A stretch of 64,000 nucleotides of DNA. Origin: Ampelomyces quisqualis (lineage: Eukaryota > Ascomycota > Dothideomycetes > Pleosporales > Phaeosphaeriaceae). Position 1 is the first letter of the stretch, and every line of letters starts with the position of its first letter. Positions 47,613-59,442 of this stretch are shown in pieces. Below the pieces are notes generated by a model that saw only the letters and a program-made list of their open reading frames with translations, ran no database searches and was not told the DNA's origin. The stretch is from assembly GCA_018398575.1 (NCBI GenBank), contig JAGTXZ010000006.1, forward strand, positions 868,001 through 932,000, in the 5' to 3' direction. A program made the translations under genes and the position numbers.

Positions 47613-48600
47613 GTTGGCGGCTGAGCGGTAACGAGTGAGCTCCGGGATCGTTTCTTTGGTGGATGGTTAAGCCAGCTTGTTTGGTTTTCTTGTGTGTACG
47701 TGCAAGGGCCTGCAGCGCAAGAGCCTTGAGACAAGGCGAGTCGCTTGTGAGCGCTCACCACGGAGGCGCGTTCAATTTGACGACAGGCTTCGCGTAGGGT
47801 CCTCCCCTACACTCAGCCGCGGGGACGAAGTTTCCGGTAGCCAGACTTTCTGCGCCAGAGAGACAGGGAAGATGCGCGAGTGACGATTTACGCGATAGCG
47901 ATTGTGTGTGACGATGCCAAAGCCCAGTTATGGGGGCTTCTTGTAGTCGCCTCCGTAGACCCACGGCTTGGGCCCGAGAAGGGGGCGGATGGAGGAGAAC
48001 TTGTGGAGGAAGAGGCCCGCCAACTTGATGGTATTGGTGGTACGAGCGCCGAAGCGATGGGTAGCGTGATGGAGGGGAACGGCGACGGCTGAATGCTCAG
48101 AGACAGTGGTGAATGATGTCTACGGTGTTTGCTGGGGGGCGGGCAGGGTTTGTTGTTGTTGACGTTGATGTTATTGTTGTTGTTGTTGGTGGGGTGCGAG
48201 TCCAAGCGGACGGTGGGAGGGTGTGTGTGGGAGGTGGGCCGACGAGCGTGTTATACCAAGCGAGTCGGGCGGGTCAAGGCTTTTCTTCATCAGCGCAAAA
48301 GACGGCCTAGCTCCGATGGCCACGGCCGGCGATTTCACCGTGCAGGCGGGCCCCTTCAAGGGTGCGTTGCTTGTGAAAGCGGGCTGCACCAATGGCCTGC
48401 GGGCAAATGCAGCGCTTGTCATCTCTGGACTCTCGCGGCTCTGTCTTGAAGTTTCTTTGATGCCCCCACCCCGGTCGCGCCGACATTCCAAGTGGCCGGA
48501 CGTGTCACGTGCCACATCACGCTTCGCCTGCGGAACATTCACCGCGCGTCCCAGGAATAGCCCTCGCCGGTTCCGCTCGCATCCCGCACCCACCGCCGCC
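47613..48600. promoter_or_regulatory. Divergent intergenic region, transporter / SPC1
   Basis: 988 bp between two start codons of head-to-head genes. Contains a GTT-rich microsatellite (~48,149-48,190). No supported gene: a 105-codon minus-strand stretch at 47,888-48,205 begins with TTG and is simply the antisense reading of this repeat. Confidence 0.5.
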
Positions 48601-49017
48601 ATGTCGGACCAGCTGCTAGAACAAGTCCGCGACGCATTCGAAGGCCAGATCGTACGCCGCTCCGTCCCCGTTGCCTATGCGCATCTTCGGCTGACACGTG
48701 CAGGACTTCGAGGGCCAGCGCCTTGCGGAAATGCTCACGACGGTGCTCCTGGGCGCTGTTGGCGTACGTCGAGTCGATTTCGCTGCATCCACGTGCCACA
48801 CGCATGCTCACAGCCCCAGATCATCGCCTTCTTCATCGGCTACGTCACCCAAGATATCCGCATGTCGCTGTATGCGGGTCTCGCCGGCACTGCGCTCACC
48901 TTCCTCGTCGTCGTCCCGCCGTGGCCCTTGTTCAACAAGAACCCAGAGGGCTGGCTGCCCGCGAGCAATGCGACGCAGGGATTCAACATCGATGTGGACG
49001 GGCAGAAAGTGGGTTAG
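48601..49017 (+). CDS. SPC1: Signal peptidase complex subunit 1 (SPC12 family)
   Basis: Small non-catalytic subunit of the ER signal peptidase. Exons 48,601-48,651, 48,704-48,763 and 48,820-49,017; introns of 52 and 56 bp with GT-AG borders, both between complete codons. Product is 102 aa, the usual size. DFEGQRLAEMLTTVLLGAVG leads into the first membrane helix (IIAFFIGYVTQDI), and a second follows (LYAGLAGTALTFLVVVPPWP). VPPWPLFNKNPEGWL is the family's conserved end of the second helix. Both termini should face the cytosol. FEGQ occurs on both sides of intron 1, but family members with this intact sequence suggest it is not a duplication. Confidence 0.93.
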   Translation: MSDQLLEQVRDAFEGQIVRRSVPVAYAHLRLTRAGLRGPAPCGNAHDGAPGRCWRTSSRFRCIHVPHACSQPQIIAFFIGYVTQDIRMSLYAGLAGTALTFLVVVPPWPLFNKNPEGWLPASNATQGFNIDVDGQKVG

Positions 49018-49198
49018 AATCAGCACACGGAGGGAGCAGAGAGTTAGGGTGTATCACATGACAGCAATATCAGGACTTGTCCGCCAACGGCTTCGTTCAC
49101 TCGACATTGGGGTGCACCTGTGATGCTATCACTCCCTGAGTGCTACTGCGACCGATCCTTGAAAGACCTTGATCAAGTGTGTGCTCGCTGCCGTCCAT

Positions 49199-49659
<461 letters not shown>

Positions 49660-50455
49660 GTCTGTGGGTCGTGTGTGGATGCGTGGGGTGTGCGGGCAGG
49701 CGGGAGCTGTGAAGGGCGGCGAGAGACGGTTGGGTGTGGCGTTGAGTTGGGCCGGACGTCCAGAGGTAGGAGGTGCAGCTTGGGGGGAAGACTTATGGGA
49801 AGTGGCGGCTTGGTCGGAGCGGTCGCGGAGTGACAGGCGGCGTGAATGTCAAGCCAGCCTCCAGCAGTCCAGCAGTGCCTGAGAGCGGCGCCCCGATGCC
49901 AAGCCTTCTACATGCGGGCAAAGAAGTCGACCAACTCTGCTCCCGGAACCCCCACATACATGACGCTCGCTCTTACACACTTATAACCACCGGACACGCG
50001 ACTCACTCCAAGCCTGCCTGTGGTTTCCAACTTGTGTCCGTACACCGCACGTGGTCAACATCTAACATCGCATCTCCGCCACACCGCCTGCGCCGCACGT
50101 TCGCCACCGGCCCACTGTTGTCTTGGCCATTCAGCCTTGTTTGCGCCCGGCCCATCTCCGCCCAGCCACGGTTCCGACAACCGTCCCTCCTCCCCTCACT
50201 CACTTTCTCCCAACATCACCTCCCGGCCTTTGCCCTTGTCGACCCCACGATCTGGACATGAACACTCCAACTACTCGCGCCTTTACCATCCCGCCATACC
50301 AGACCTGCAACCAGACATCCACCCCGTCCCGAACCAGTCACCCGAGGTCGATATCCCGATCCAGGAGCGTGCGCCGACGGCCATCTCGATAACCACTGCA
50401 TTGTCGCATCACCACTCAACACACACCTACACAAGCACACAAGTCCGCCCTCTAC
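49660..50455. promoter_or_regulatory. Divergent intergenic region RBX1 / PNRC-motif gene
   Basis: 796 bp between start codons. The part from ~50,050 to 50,455 is C-rich and pyrimidine/CA-rich on the plus strand (acaccta.., cactcaacacac), which fits a long 5' UTR for the plus-strand gene. No separate gene seen. Confidence 0.5.
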
Positions 50456-52150
50456 ATGTCGACTGTCCCCGGGACAGCGTCCCCTCGCGCCCCTCGCGCC
50501 AAGCCCCAGCCGCCCCAGAGCGCAGCCGCGCAAGTGCCGCACAACAACAGCAACAACAGCAATGGGCGTCAAGGGCAACGGCGACCGAGAGGCGCTCGCG
50601 CTCGAAATAGCGGCAACCAGAACAACCAGTCTCCCAATAGACCCTCACCGCATGCAGACACCGCCTTGCCCAACGGCGTCGCTGTTTCGGGTGGGGAAGG
50701 GCACCGCTCCAATGCGCCGCGCAACCCGAAGAAGCACACCCCCTCCCAGCCCTCCGTCGATTGCGTCTTCTCTCCTTCTGGTACCCTGGCCTCCCTGACC
50801 GATACCGAAAGCGCCCCCTCCAATCCTATTGCTGCGACCCCGGCTAAGAACCAAGGCGCATATGCCGGGCCAACCTTCCATGCTTCGCCTGCACCGTCTG
50901 CGCTTCCTATTCCCAAGTTCCTTTCCAGGTCTGTGCCAGCCAAGACTCGAATGGATCCGCCAACACCTCCTCCCGAAGACAGCTCCGACTTTACGGGTTC
51001 TCCTCAGTCAATGACAGCATCTCCTTCTTGCGCACCTATTCCGGTTCTTCCACGCAATGAACAGTCTCCACTAGATATGCTTTTCAAGGCGGATCGAGCA
51101 GAACGATCCAAATGCGTGAATGGGAGTCCTGCCTCTACTCAGTTTTTCACTTCTGCACATGCTGGCAGGCCGCATCACTACGAGCAAGATTCTTATGGTT
51201 CCCTTCATGCTCCATTTCCCATTGAACTTGATGGCGAGAGCAGGACAACCCATATGTCCCCACCTGCGCTAGCATCTCCAATGAATGCGCGATCTGTCAC
51301 AGATCCCAACAAGGTCCCTCAGCTCAAGGGCGTCGCCCAGTCGCCAAAGAATAACGACGTCATGCAAGACTTGCTCAATCGACTGTCCATGTCGCAGAAC
51401 AAGCCCATTGCTCCAACCGCACCGCGACCAGACGCTCAAGCTCCAGTTCCATCTCAGACACGCAACGAGACACCTTCGCCCTTCCATGATGGTCGCTCTG
51501 CCGTTCGCAGCGCATCTGGGCCCTCGACACCTGCTGCCGCGCCCAACGATAATCCAGACCTCTTTTACGGCAACCGGAATCTCTCACCTTTGTTCAAAGC
51601 TGCCAAGAATGAACCTTCGAAACGCAACTCTGGCCTTCGCACGGAGATCACTGCGGACTCTCCATTGGTTGCCCAGGGCATGTTTCAAGATTTTCCCTCT
51701 GTATCTTCTTCTCGCGCTATGGATCCAAATACACACAATTGCAACTACCCGGTAGGCAGTCCCGAGGTACCGACAGGCCCGCGACTCGGTTCTGCCCCGT
51801 ATGTTCAGCCTCATCGCGGAACACCAAATGGCCGTAGACAGACACCCGAAAGACAGGCGCAACACACACGAAACAGCTCATATTCTACAAGGAGCCCTCC
51901 TGGTCCGGGTGTCAGGTCCAATGCAGGTGTCAACGGTGCTCCCGCTTCCGTCAAGAAGCCTGCGGCTTCGATGATGTCTTTCGTTCCCGCTTCAGTTGCT
52001 GCGAAGAAACATTCTTCCTCGGCACCCCCTTGTGCAGCTGGACCGCCTCCAGTTGACAACTCCACTTCATCTAATAGGTTGGCTTTAGAGCAGGATCTCA
52101 AGCGCATGCTCAACCTTAGCATGGCGGATAATGGGTCTGGCGTTCGATGA
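50456..52150 (+). CDS. PNRC-motif, low-complexity protein; probable decapping-associated factor
   Basis: One exon, 564 aa, very rich in Pro, Ser, Ala and Asn. The only recognisable element is YAGPTFHASPAPSALPIPKF at residues 136-155, which fits the short PNRC motif found in Edc1-like fungal proteins and animal PNRC proteins that bind Dcp1 and stimulate mRNA decapping. Two short leucine-rich segments, MQDLLNRLS (mid-protein) and LEQDLKRMLNL near the C-terminus, look like further short binding helices. There is no folded domain. Role in mRNA turnover is inferred from the motif only. The ATG lies after a long pyrimidine-rich leader. Confidence 0.8.
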   Translation: MSTVPGTASPRAPRAKPQPPQSAAAQVPHNNSNNSNGRQGQRRPRGARARNSGNQNNQSPNRPSPHADTALPNGVAVSGGEGHRSNAPRNPKKHTPSQPSVDCVFSPSGTLASLTDTESAPSNPIAATPAKNQGAYAGPTFHASPAPSALPIPKFLSRSVPAKTRMDPPTPPPEDSSDFTGSPQSMTASPSCAPIPVLPRNEQSPLDMLFKADRAERSKCVNGSPASTQFFTSAHAGRPHHYEQDSYGSLHAPFPIELDGESRTTHMSPPALASPMNARSVTDPNKVPQLKGVAQSPKNNDVMQDLLNRLSMSQNKPIAPTAPRPDAQAPVPSQTRNETPSPFHDGRSAVRSASGPSTPAAAPNDNPDLFYGNRNLSPLFKAAKNEPSKRNSGLRTEITADSPLVAQGMFQDFPSVSSSRAMDPNTHNCNYPVGSPEVPTGPRLGSAPYVQPHRGTPNGRRQTPERQAQHTRNSSYSTRSPPGPGVRSNAGVNGAPASVKKPAASMMSFVPASVAAKKHSSSAPPCAAGPPPVDNSTSSNRLALEQDLKRMLNLSMADNGSGVR

Positions 52151-53481
52151 ATCTGGTCTTTGCGTGTTTGCTGCGATTTCATGCATAGCTTGCATTGGGG
52201 TTGCCTTTTTTTCGTTCTTGTCTATGTTTTCTCGTGTTTATATGGTCTGAGTTCCGGCCATGTGGTTATGTTCCATGACATCTCAATCCTTTTTCGTACG
52301 CTGTGGAGTTTATGGTGATCAGACGAACGATTTCTGATTTTGGGCTGGCATGCCACCGGTTATGGGTGGTGTTTATGTACGGCGAACGGTCATGTGGTTC
52401 AACACTTTGCCTGCCAGTCTATGTCTTTGCGTGCGCTTTTCTTTGGCGCTGCTAGGGCTTGCGTGCAATGTCCCAGCATACCAGAGCTCTATGCCATACA
52501 ACCTCCGGCGTGTACTGGCTTATTTGCTGCATTCGGAGGCGGATCTTCAGGTTGCTTTTCGGACCTGGACTTGCTCAGACAACGCTCTGCCATCCAAACC
52601 TGGATCCAGGCATGACTTCCCAACTATTCACATCACAACACCAGAACGTTAAAATAAAAATTTTCAAAAATAATGGGCATGTTTCTTCTCCGTCGCTAGT
52701 CTTGGCGACGTGAAGTAAGCATGTCCGAAAGAAAGAATCATCCCAATCTTGACTTCGTGATATCAAGGTATCTGACAGCCATGCGCATTGGTGCTCCGAC
52801 AAGGATGGACCGGTGACTATTACCAGCGGACACTTTCCCATCACCATCGGAGAACAGGAACAAGGTAAGACAGCCCCTTTGCCACGGTTGCAGCCTCGCT
52901 TGTGTCCAGCTGAGTACATTGAGTTAGGCATGTCGAGACTGTAAAAGGATAATTGCCAATCGTTGCTCAACGCAATGAATCCCGGATGGCTCGAGACGTT
53001 CGTCTACGAGAGTGGGTGTACACTGGCATTCCAGATGTAGTTGTTCGTATTAAATTGGGCTATGGATTCGGTGCTTTACGAGTCGAGGTGAGGCCTTGGA
53101 AGATGGAGTCGGACGGGATAGAAGCAAACTCGTCGCTCCTTCCGTTTCAACTTTCACTCCACGTGCGTCGACGTCATAAAGGCATGATCTTTACGCGCCC
53201 ATAATCTTTTGTCGCCGAACAATCTCGGGTGGACTGCAGTTGAGAGCATGCGGCGTGACGCGACACGATTGTCACGGCAAAGAGGTTGCTCACTTTTCAC
53301 TATCACTTCACTGTCGTCGCCACGTGCGCGCCGCGCCGCACAGTGCAAAAAGCTCGAATCATCAACACAACGCCCCTTGTTCCATTGCTACTCTCTCCAT
53401 GCCCAACTGTTGTACGAGTCAACCGCGCTCGTAGCACGCCGCCATTGACGCCAATTCTGCTAGAGGCGAGTTCAACGCGCG
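52151..53481. other. Intergenic region without supported gene
   Basis: 1,331 bp between two genes on the same strand. The first part is T-rich on the plus strand, as in 3' UTRs. Open stretches at 52,340-52,713 and 52,575-52,970 are short, overlap each other in different frames and have no recognisable content. Confidence 0.5.
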
Positions 53482-54843
53482 ATGAAGAGCCTCAAGAACA
53501 AAGGTAAGTGACCTTCTGCTCACCTTCCTCGAGGCATCTTCTTATGATAACAATCGTAGCTTCGCGCTTCTTCAAGGACGTCCCAAGTCAGGATGAAAAG
53601 GCTGCCAATGCTGGACCAGGCGAAAGCGTCGGCTTTGACGCTGGTATACAGAGTCGGGCTCTGAAATCAAAGCGTTCGTTATACGCCTTTACGAAATTGG
53701 AGGTTACTGATCTTAACAGCATCTCGATTCTTCCAGCGCAAGAGCGATAAGACTGACAAGCCACTGCCCGTGCCACTTTCCAATGGATCGTCATGGACTC
53801 TTGCGGTGAGCGAAGAGCATGTAACTCATGGTGGCTCCCAGCGCGAGCTTTCGGCTCAAAACTCATCGTTTCGATTTCCTCTAGCTCCACTTGAACTGGC
53901 AGACTCGCCTGCGCCGTCGAGTCACCCAAGCAGTACCCACAGCTCCAACAAACCCGAGGCAGATGCCCCGAAAGTGAAACCTCGTCCCAGCTTTGCAGCC
54001 TTGAAGAGCAAGAGTAAGCCGTACCAGAACCGATGCCTTGCGAGTTGCAGACTTTCACACTGACCATAATCAGGCTCTCGTCTATTTCGCAACAACGACT
54101 CAGACCACTCACCCCCCCCGCCTCCACCAGTTCCGCAGCTACCAGTCGATCCGACAGAGCCTCTTCCACGCCCGCGTGTAGTGACCCCACGCCATTCTTC
54201 ACGCAAGTCTCGCTCTTCAAGTGTTTCGCTATACAGTGGCTCCCTCAACATCTCGCGCCCTGCTCTCCTCCCTCAGTACTCCAGCCCGCCCATCCCCGAG
54301 AATCCCATCACTGTCGACTTCATCAAACCGAGTGGACCACCGCCCCCTCGCCCCCCTCGTCCCGAGAGTCTCGACGAAGACACCATCGCCCTCATGCAGC
54401 AGGGCGGCACACGTATGGTCCTCTTCGGCGCCAACCGGTTCAGCGACAGTACTGCGTCTTCGACTACGAAGCGTAGCCACTCCAGCTCCATCGAAGCACG
54501 TCTCGGCTTTCCGTCCGGAATGAGTACCCCACGCACTGACTCTCTCGACTCTCCTCTTGCGGTCCGCTTCCCGCTCGATGTTCTTCAACCTCTGCCCGTT
54601 CGCGACAGCACGGGCAGTGTTCGAGCCAGCCGCTTCAGCCAGTGGGTCAGACATGAGTATGGCGGATACGCTGGCGATGGTGTTGACGAAGATGATCGCG
54701 ATTTGGGTCCTATCGAGCAGTACGACAGGTCTAAGGAGAACGAGTGGAGGATGGAGAAGAGGATCAGCCAGGGTCCGAACGGCAATCCTGGCATGTTGTT
54801 TCGCGACGGTGTGGGCGCGTTCCACTTTGTTGCTGACATTTAG
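53482..54843 (+). CDS. Conserved-looking fungal protein, unknown function
   Basis: Four exons (53,482-53,503, 53,560-53,643, 53,720-54,013, 54,074-54,843) join into a 389-aa frame with GT-AG introns of 56, 76 and 60 bp. The second intron has tactgatcttaacag, a good branch-acceptor stretch. N-terminus MKSLKNKASRFFKDVPS; the middle is Ser/Pro-rich with a poly-Pro run near HSPPPPPPVPQLP. The more ordered C-terminal half has segments such as EDTIALMQQGGTRMVLFGAN, SRFSQWVRHEYGGYAGDG and GMLFRDGVGAFHFVADI at the very end. Phase agreement at every junction supports the model. I do not recognise the family; the poly-Pro runs might bind SH3 or WW domains. Confidence 0.7.
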
Positions 54844-55828
54844 AGAATGCGGCGGGGGGGTTTGTTGGCGGTAGTGCGATCCGGGGTGGAGTTATGGCGA
54901 TGCAATGGACGAGCGATGTCTTACGATGCGACAGGAGACTCTGATCAGCCTTGCGGTCATGCTACAGGCCAGATGAATAGCAACGTTCACTCTTCAAGTA
55001 GCGCGCATTCCATTCAGTAACTCACTCATGGTACAAAAGCGCACCGCTCTATTCGCACACATCACCTCACGCGAAGTACACCATACACTGTCTTCCGCGC
55101 GAATAATCACACAGTCCAGCCGCAGAAGAAATGTAAACATTCCATCTAGCCGAATCACAATTCGGCCTTGGATTAATTGCGCGACCCCCGAACCAGCATT
55201 TCCCAGTTGTTTTTGACTCGCTAATGCGCGAACAAAGTTAATCAAGAACCCTCTTTTTGGTGAGCGTGTCCCTCTCCAACAGTAGGGATATTTGCGTCTT
55301 TTCAGGCATGGCACATGGGGTTCACGTGATGCGATGCTTGTTATTTGCGTGGGCTTGTTTTAGTATGCACTTTCCTCGTAGGGAGTGACGTGACAAGATT
55401 ACCAAAACGGTAGATTTCGTCCAGCAGCTGCGTTGACTGGGCTGATTTCCTGGAATATTGGGACAATACTACGATTTGACCTGGCACACTGGCCTGCTGT
55501 GCTCCTGAAGAATGGGCGATGTCCATGCACCTTAAGACGTGTATTGAGCACCGTTCCTATCACAATGGCAGCATTTTTTTGTCGATTTACTGAGAGCGTC
55601 GAAAATCGTGAGCTGCTAGTCAGAGAAAAACAGATAGCCTCATCACTTCACGATCTCCTGATATCTCAAATAATGGGTTGGGTTTTCAAGCATTTCATTT
55701 CAGCCGAGCCCTTTCGCTATGTGAGCCCTGACTTTTTGGTCATGCATCCCATCCTTATTCGTGAGACCCAAATGAACCCATATGAAGTAAAACTCCAGCC
55801 CCCAGTCGAATCTTTCTACGTCAACCAT
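54844..55828. other. Convergent intergenic region without supported gene
   Basis: 985 bp between stop codons of converging genes. Long open stretches such as 55,433-56,014 begin at a TTG and run antisense into the ribosomal protein gene, so they are not taken as genes. Confidence 0.5.
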
Positions 55829-56576
55829 CTACGCGGATGCGGCCTTGGCGGCCTTGGCGCCCCTGGTCTTGGTGGGCTTGTCAGCCTTGACGGCCCGCTG
55901 GCTCTGGCGGATGGCGGAAGCGCGCGCGACGGCGTCCTTGCGGAGGTCTGGGCGGTAGTTGCGCTTGGTGGTGGAGTTAACGATGGATGCGAAAGTCCTA
56001 GATCCAAGTGTTAATGGGTGTCCATATGGGTTGTTCTTGTGTGATGGAGCCGTTGAGTATTGCGACTGGGATCCCGGGAGACGTACTTGCGGGTTGATCG
56101 CTGGGGACCGAAGGTAGTGAGCTGGGTGGAGGCAGCGGGCTGGTGGTGCCTGTCGCTCTTCTTGACCAGAAGGGTGACGCCGCCGTCCTTGCCGGGAATG
56201 ACACCAATGGCCTATCATATGTAGTCAGTAACGCGCTTCTAGTTCGTTATCTCATGTTGTTCGTTCGATATCGTTGATATATTGCGTGTTTGATTCGGTG
56301 TTGGAAAGCATACCTTGTTGGCGATTTGGCCCTCATTCTGCCCAAAGTCAGTCAATTGCGCCGAGATTCTCCAGGTACAGACATACCTTGCGGCTGTAAA
56401 TGTTCCTCAAGTTGAGAGGGTCGCGCGAGAACTGGACGCCGTTGGCTCTCTTGACAAGGGTTGCGCTGTGTCCCTCTGCCCAATATCAGTCCCATGTTCC
56501 ACGTCTTGCTGCCCGCCAAGAGCAATCACTCACTGGTGATCTCCCACGCAAGGTCTCCGGAAATAGTGGTGGCCAT
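55829..56576 (-). CDS. rpl28: 60S ribosomal protein L28e
   Basis: Cytosolic large-subunit ribosomal protein of the L28e/eL28 family, present in filamentous fungi and S. pombe but missing in S. cerevisiae. Five minus-strand exons: 56,534-56,576, 56,387-56,475, 56,314-56,337, 56,087-56,211 and 55,829-55,997; 149 aa. Introns are 58, 49, 102 and 89 bp, all GT-AG. N-terminus MATTISGDLAWEIT; VQFSRDPLNLRNIYSRKNEG is the family core, and TRKTFASIVNSTTKRNYRPD follows. The end is Ala/Lys-rich. Exon 3 is only 24 bases (NEGQIANK). Intron-rich structure is usual for fungal ribosomal protein genes. Confidence 0.93.
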
Positions 56577-57021
56577 TTTGTCTGATGTGGTCGTGAAGTT
56601 CGTCCGTATCGCTATCCTGGAGAAGTTCGGCGGTCGCTTCGTGTGCGCACCGAAGCGTAAATTGCCGAATGCGGATTGGCAGCGGAGAAATTGCCGGCCC
56701 GACGCCCAGCCACGAAGTGACGACGCTTGCGCATGGAAGTCGCGGCTTCTCGGCTCGACATGAGGCGATGCATCAGGTACAGTCACTCATCGCCAGACCT
56801 TTCCACGCCTCGTCGTCCAGGCGTCGTCTGTTGTTCCAAACGATCTCATGATCCCGCGATAACACAGAGATCTAATCCATAACAACGCTCTATTGTTTCC
56901 TTTGTAATTACCGGTCAAACGCCCCTTTGCGCCAACTGAGGCTCTACTGAGCACTCCCGAAGACCTCCGACGCGACGAGCACACATCACAGCCCCAAGTC
57001 CCCTCTGCAAACGTCTCCAGC
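56577..57021. promoter_or_regulatory. Divergent promoter rpl28 / DUF2015 gene
   Basis: 445 bp between two start codons. Expected to hold a strong ribosomal-protein promoter; no specific element was recognised. Confidence 0.5.
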
Positions 57022-57442
57022 ATGGGCTATCTATTCTATTCCATCTGGTTCGCGGTGCTAGTCTGCGCAACTGGTCAGAAACTCCACATATCATTCAAGT
57101 CCCAACACTTAACTCTGTCCAGCACTATACTTCACCCGCCAGCGCTGGATGCACCTCCTTCCCATCCCCGAGCCCATCTACACGCGCCTACCCACTTCCT
57201 TCCGCGATGACATTGACGCCGGCCTTTCGTCCTCTGCATTCGACCTCTCTGGGAATGTCGAAGCTGGCGACTCGCGGCAGGGCCTGGACGATGCGGGCAA
57301 GAAAGAGGTTATGCGCATCATGAAGCGAAGAGGGGTAGACTTTGACGAGGCGAGACGCATCTACATGCAAGACAGGTTCAAGAAGAACAACATCGGCGCA
57401 GACGGTATACCGCGCGATCCAAAGTTTGTCAGCTTTTCGTGA
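57022..57442 (+). CDS. DUF2015 family small membrane-anchored protein
   Basis: Exons 57,022-57,073 and 57,123-57,442 with a 49-bp GT-AG intron give 123 aa. The N-terminus MGYLFYSIWFAVLVCATALY forms one membrane helix or signal anchor, followed by FTRQRW and the conserved body: YTRLPTSFRDDIDAGLSSSA, then GLDDAGKKEVMRIMKRRGVD, then FDEARRIYMQDRFKKNNIG. It ends in DPKFVSFS. This matches the fungal-only DUF2015 family, whose function is unknown. Without the intron the first exon would go out of frame, so the splice is well supported. Confidence 0.88.
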
Positions 57443-58144
57443 CGGGTCATTCTGGTTCCTTACTTTCATCTATTCATATTTTCTTCTTGTTTTGGCTTGA
57501 TACTCTGTGGTTCGTAAACTACTCACGCGGTGGGGGCATTTGGTCAGGGCGATTTTAGCGCATTTGATTTGCTCATACTCTTTCCATTCCATTTGTCAGG
57601 TTTGTCAGGCTCTCATCAGCCACTCTTAATCAACTTCAGCTGTACCAGCAATCAATCACTCGTCAAGACATCATCAATGAATGTGACTGACTGACACAAA
57701 ATCTTGGGTCGCTGTGCGAATTGCAATGTTGACCAGTATTAGCACGACTCGGCATCCCATATTACGCTCTTCCTGGCCAAAGCTTGCTGTAATTCTCGTT
57801 ATTCAATATATCCTGAGTGGACTGCTTTTCCATGCTGGAAGATACCTACATTGTCTGGACGTTGTACAGCCCCTGACCCTCTTCAGCCTCATTGCTCCAG
57901 AGTCTCCTTGGAAACAATCTCATACCTGTTGTCTCCCCCACTCCCCCCCTATCCAGAACGCTTGCAGTATCCAGAATGCCACACCGAAAGTGTCAGACAA
58001 ATCCGTAGTGCTCTGATGCAATGGCTTCACGACTCTTGCTCTCGGCAATTTTTATCGTCGTTACTTTAGTATTGCGAATACCTGATGGAACTGCTTCAAA
58101 TATCACCATATTCTATCCTTGAATCGCCGCATACACAATAGTGT
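57443..58144. other. Convergent intergenic region DUF2015 / HSH49
   Basis: 702 bp between stop codons; T-rich after 57,450 and containing no conserved frame. Taken as 3' UTRs and spacer. Confidence 0.55.
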
Positions 58145-59136
58145 TTATCGGGGCGGTCCGAATCCAGGCGGTCCGAAGCCAGCGGGTGCCCCGTGCATAG
58201 GCGGTGCGCCCCCAAATCCAGGCGAGGGAGTGAAGAAGTTGACGGGCGCACCACTTGGTGGGCGAGCTGGCAAGCCAGATGGCGCGGGCGGGAGAGGTGG
58301 CATACCGACTTGAGGTGGAACCGGTCGTCCATAGCTACCGACAGGTCCATTTGGAGCATTTGGCAGGCCGGCGCCGGGCGGATGCATGTTGGAGCCCGTC
58401 GCTACAGGTGCAGCCGATGGCGGGAGTTGGAACAGGTAAGCTGGCAGTGGCTGCACAGCGGGCGCAACGCCATGAGCCTTGGCTTGCTTTGCGAGCAACC
58501 GCTCCGCTTCGTCTCCGTGCCTCTCGCCCTTGCCATCTTTCTTGTATGCGTACTGGACCGATATTTGCTTGTTCATCATATACTGGCCATGCATGCTGGC
58601 AATAGCAGCGTCCGAGGACTCGAAGTCGCCGAACGAGATGAAACCATAGCCCTTGGACATGTTGCTCTCGTCGCGAGCGACCTTGGGCGCGTTGATGAGA
58701 GGTCCAAACTGGCCGAACGTGTCGTAAAGCGTCTTCTCGTCTACCATGCCGTCGAGGTTGCCGATGAACAGCTCAGCGCCAATCTCTACGTTCTTCTGTT
58801 TGTCCGCAGATGCTTTGTTCACCCGTATGCGATTGCCGTGCAGCATGACGTTATTCATGATTTTGGGCGCGTAGTCTGCTTCTTCCTCGGTGTGGAACTC
58901 GACAAATCCGAAGCCCTGGTGCTGACCGTTCACACGATCCACAGGCATGTTGACATTGCGCACGCGCCCGGAGTTGAGCATTAGCTCGTGTAGTATTTTG
59001 GGGGACACGCGCTCATGGAGGTTGCCAACATAGACCGTGGCCTCCTTGTTCTGTTCCCTGTGGCGCTTTAGCATCTGCGGCTGCACATCTTGATGGTGAT
59101 GGCTACGTACCAATGGCGGGCGCTAGGAGCCGACAT
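58145..59136 (-). CDS. HSH49: Splicing factor 3b subunit 4 (Hsh49/SAP49)
   Basis: RNA-binding subunit of the U2 snRNP SF3b complex, which contacts pre-mRNA near the branch site. Minus-strand exons 59,111-59,136 and 58,145-59,057 with a 53-bp intron (gtacgt...ccacag), 312 aa. The spliced start reads MSAPSARHWEQNKEATVYVG, as expected for the family. RRM1 has TVYVGNL (RNP2) and GFGFVEF (RNP1); RRM2 has ELFIGNL and GYGFISF, followed by SVQYAYKKDGKGERHGDEAE, a typical SF3b4 stretch. The C-terminal third is Pro/Gly-rich. An unspliced reading would begin with a TTG at 59,111-59,113, so the two-exon model is preferred. Confidence 0.95.
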
Positions 59137-59442
59137 GATGAGCTCTTAAGCTGGGACGTGGCTACCAATCAAAGCTGCAGCTTGGTGGTATAATCCTAGA
59201 GTTTGGTGGTCGTTTTTGACGAGTGCCGGTAGACGGGTGAAGTTGCGCTGATGTCGAACTTTTGGAGCTCCAAGGCCGCGCTAGACCAGGTAGGGCTAGA
59301 TTGCCGCATCCCGGGCCATTCGAGATTTTGGCGTGAAGCTCTGCGTACATCATCACCAATCGACGCTGTCGTCACCTCCCACCTCAACTCGTCTTTGCGC
59401 GGCCACGTCTCCGTCTTTCCAGGACACAAACCTCAAACCACC
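59137..59442. promoter_or_regulatory. Divergent promoter HSH49 / TOM7
   Basis: 306 bp between the start codons of two head-to-head housekeeping genes. No specific element recognised. Confidence 0.5.

Noticed and set aside
47888..48205. 105-codon minus-strand frame with poly-Asn
   Set aside because: Starts with TTG and is the antisense of a GTT microsatellite in a divergent promoter.
55433..56014. 193-codon plus-strand frame
   Set aside because: Starts with TTG and overlaps rpl28 exon 5 in antisense; no recognisable content.
59058..59113. Unspliced start of HSH49 at 59,113
   Set aside because: It would begin with TTG; splicing a 53-bp intron gives the family-typical MSAPSARHWEQNKEATVYVG start.
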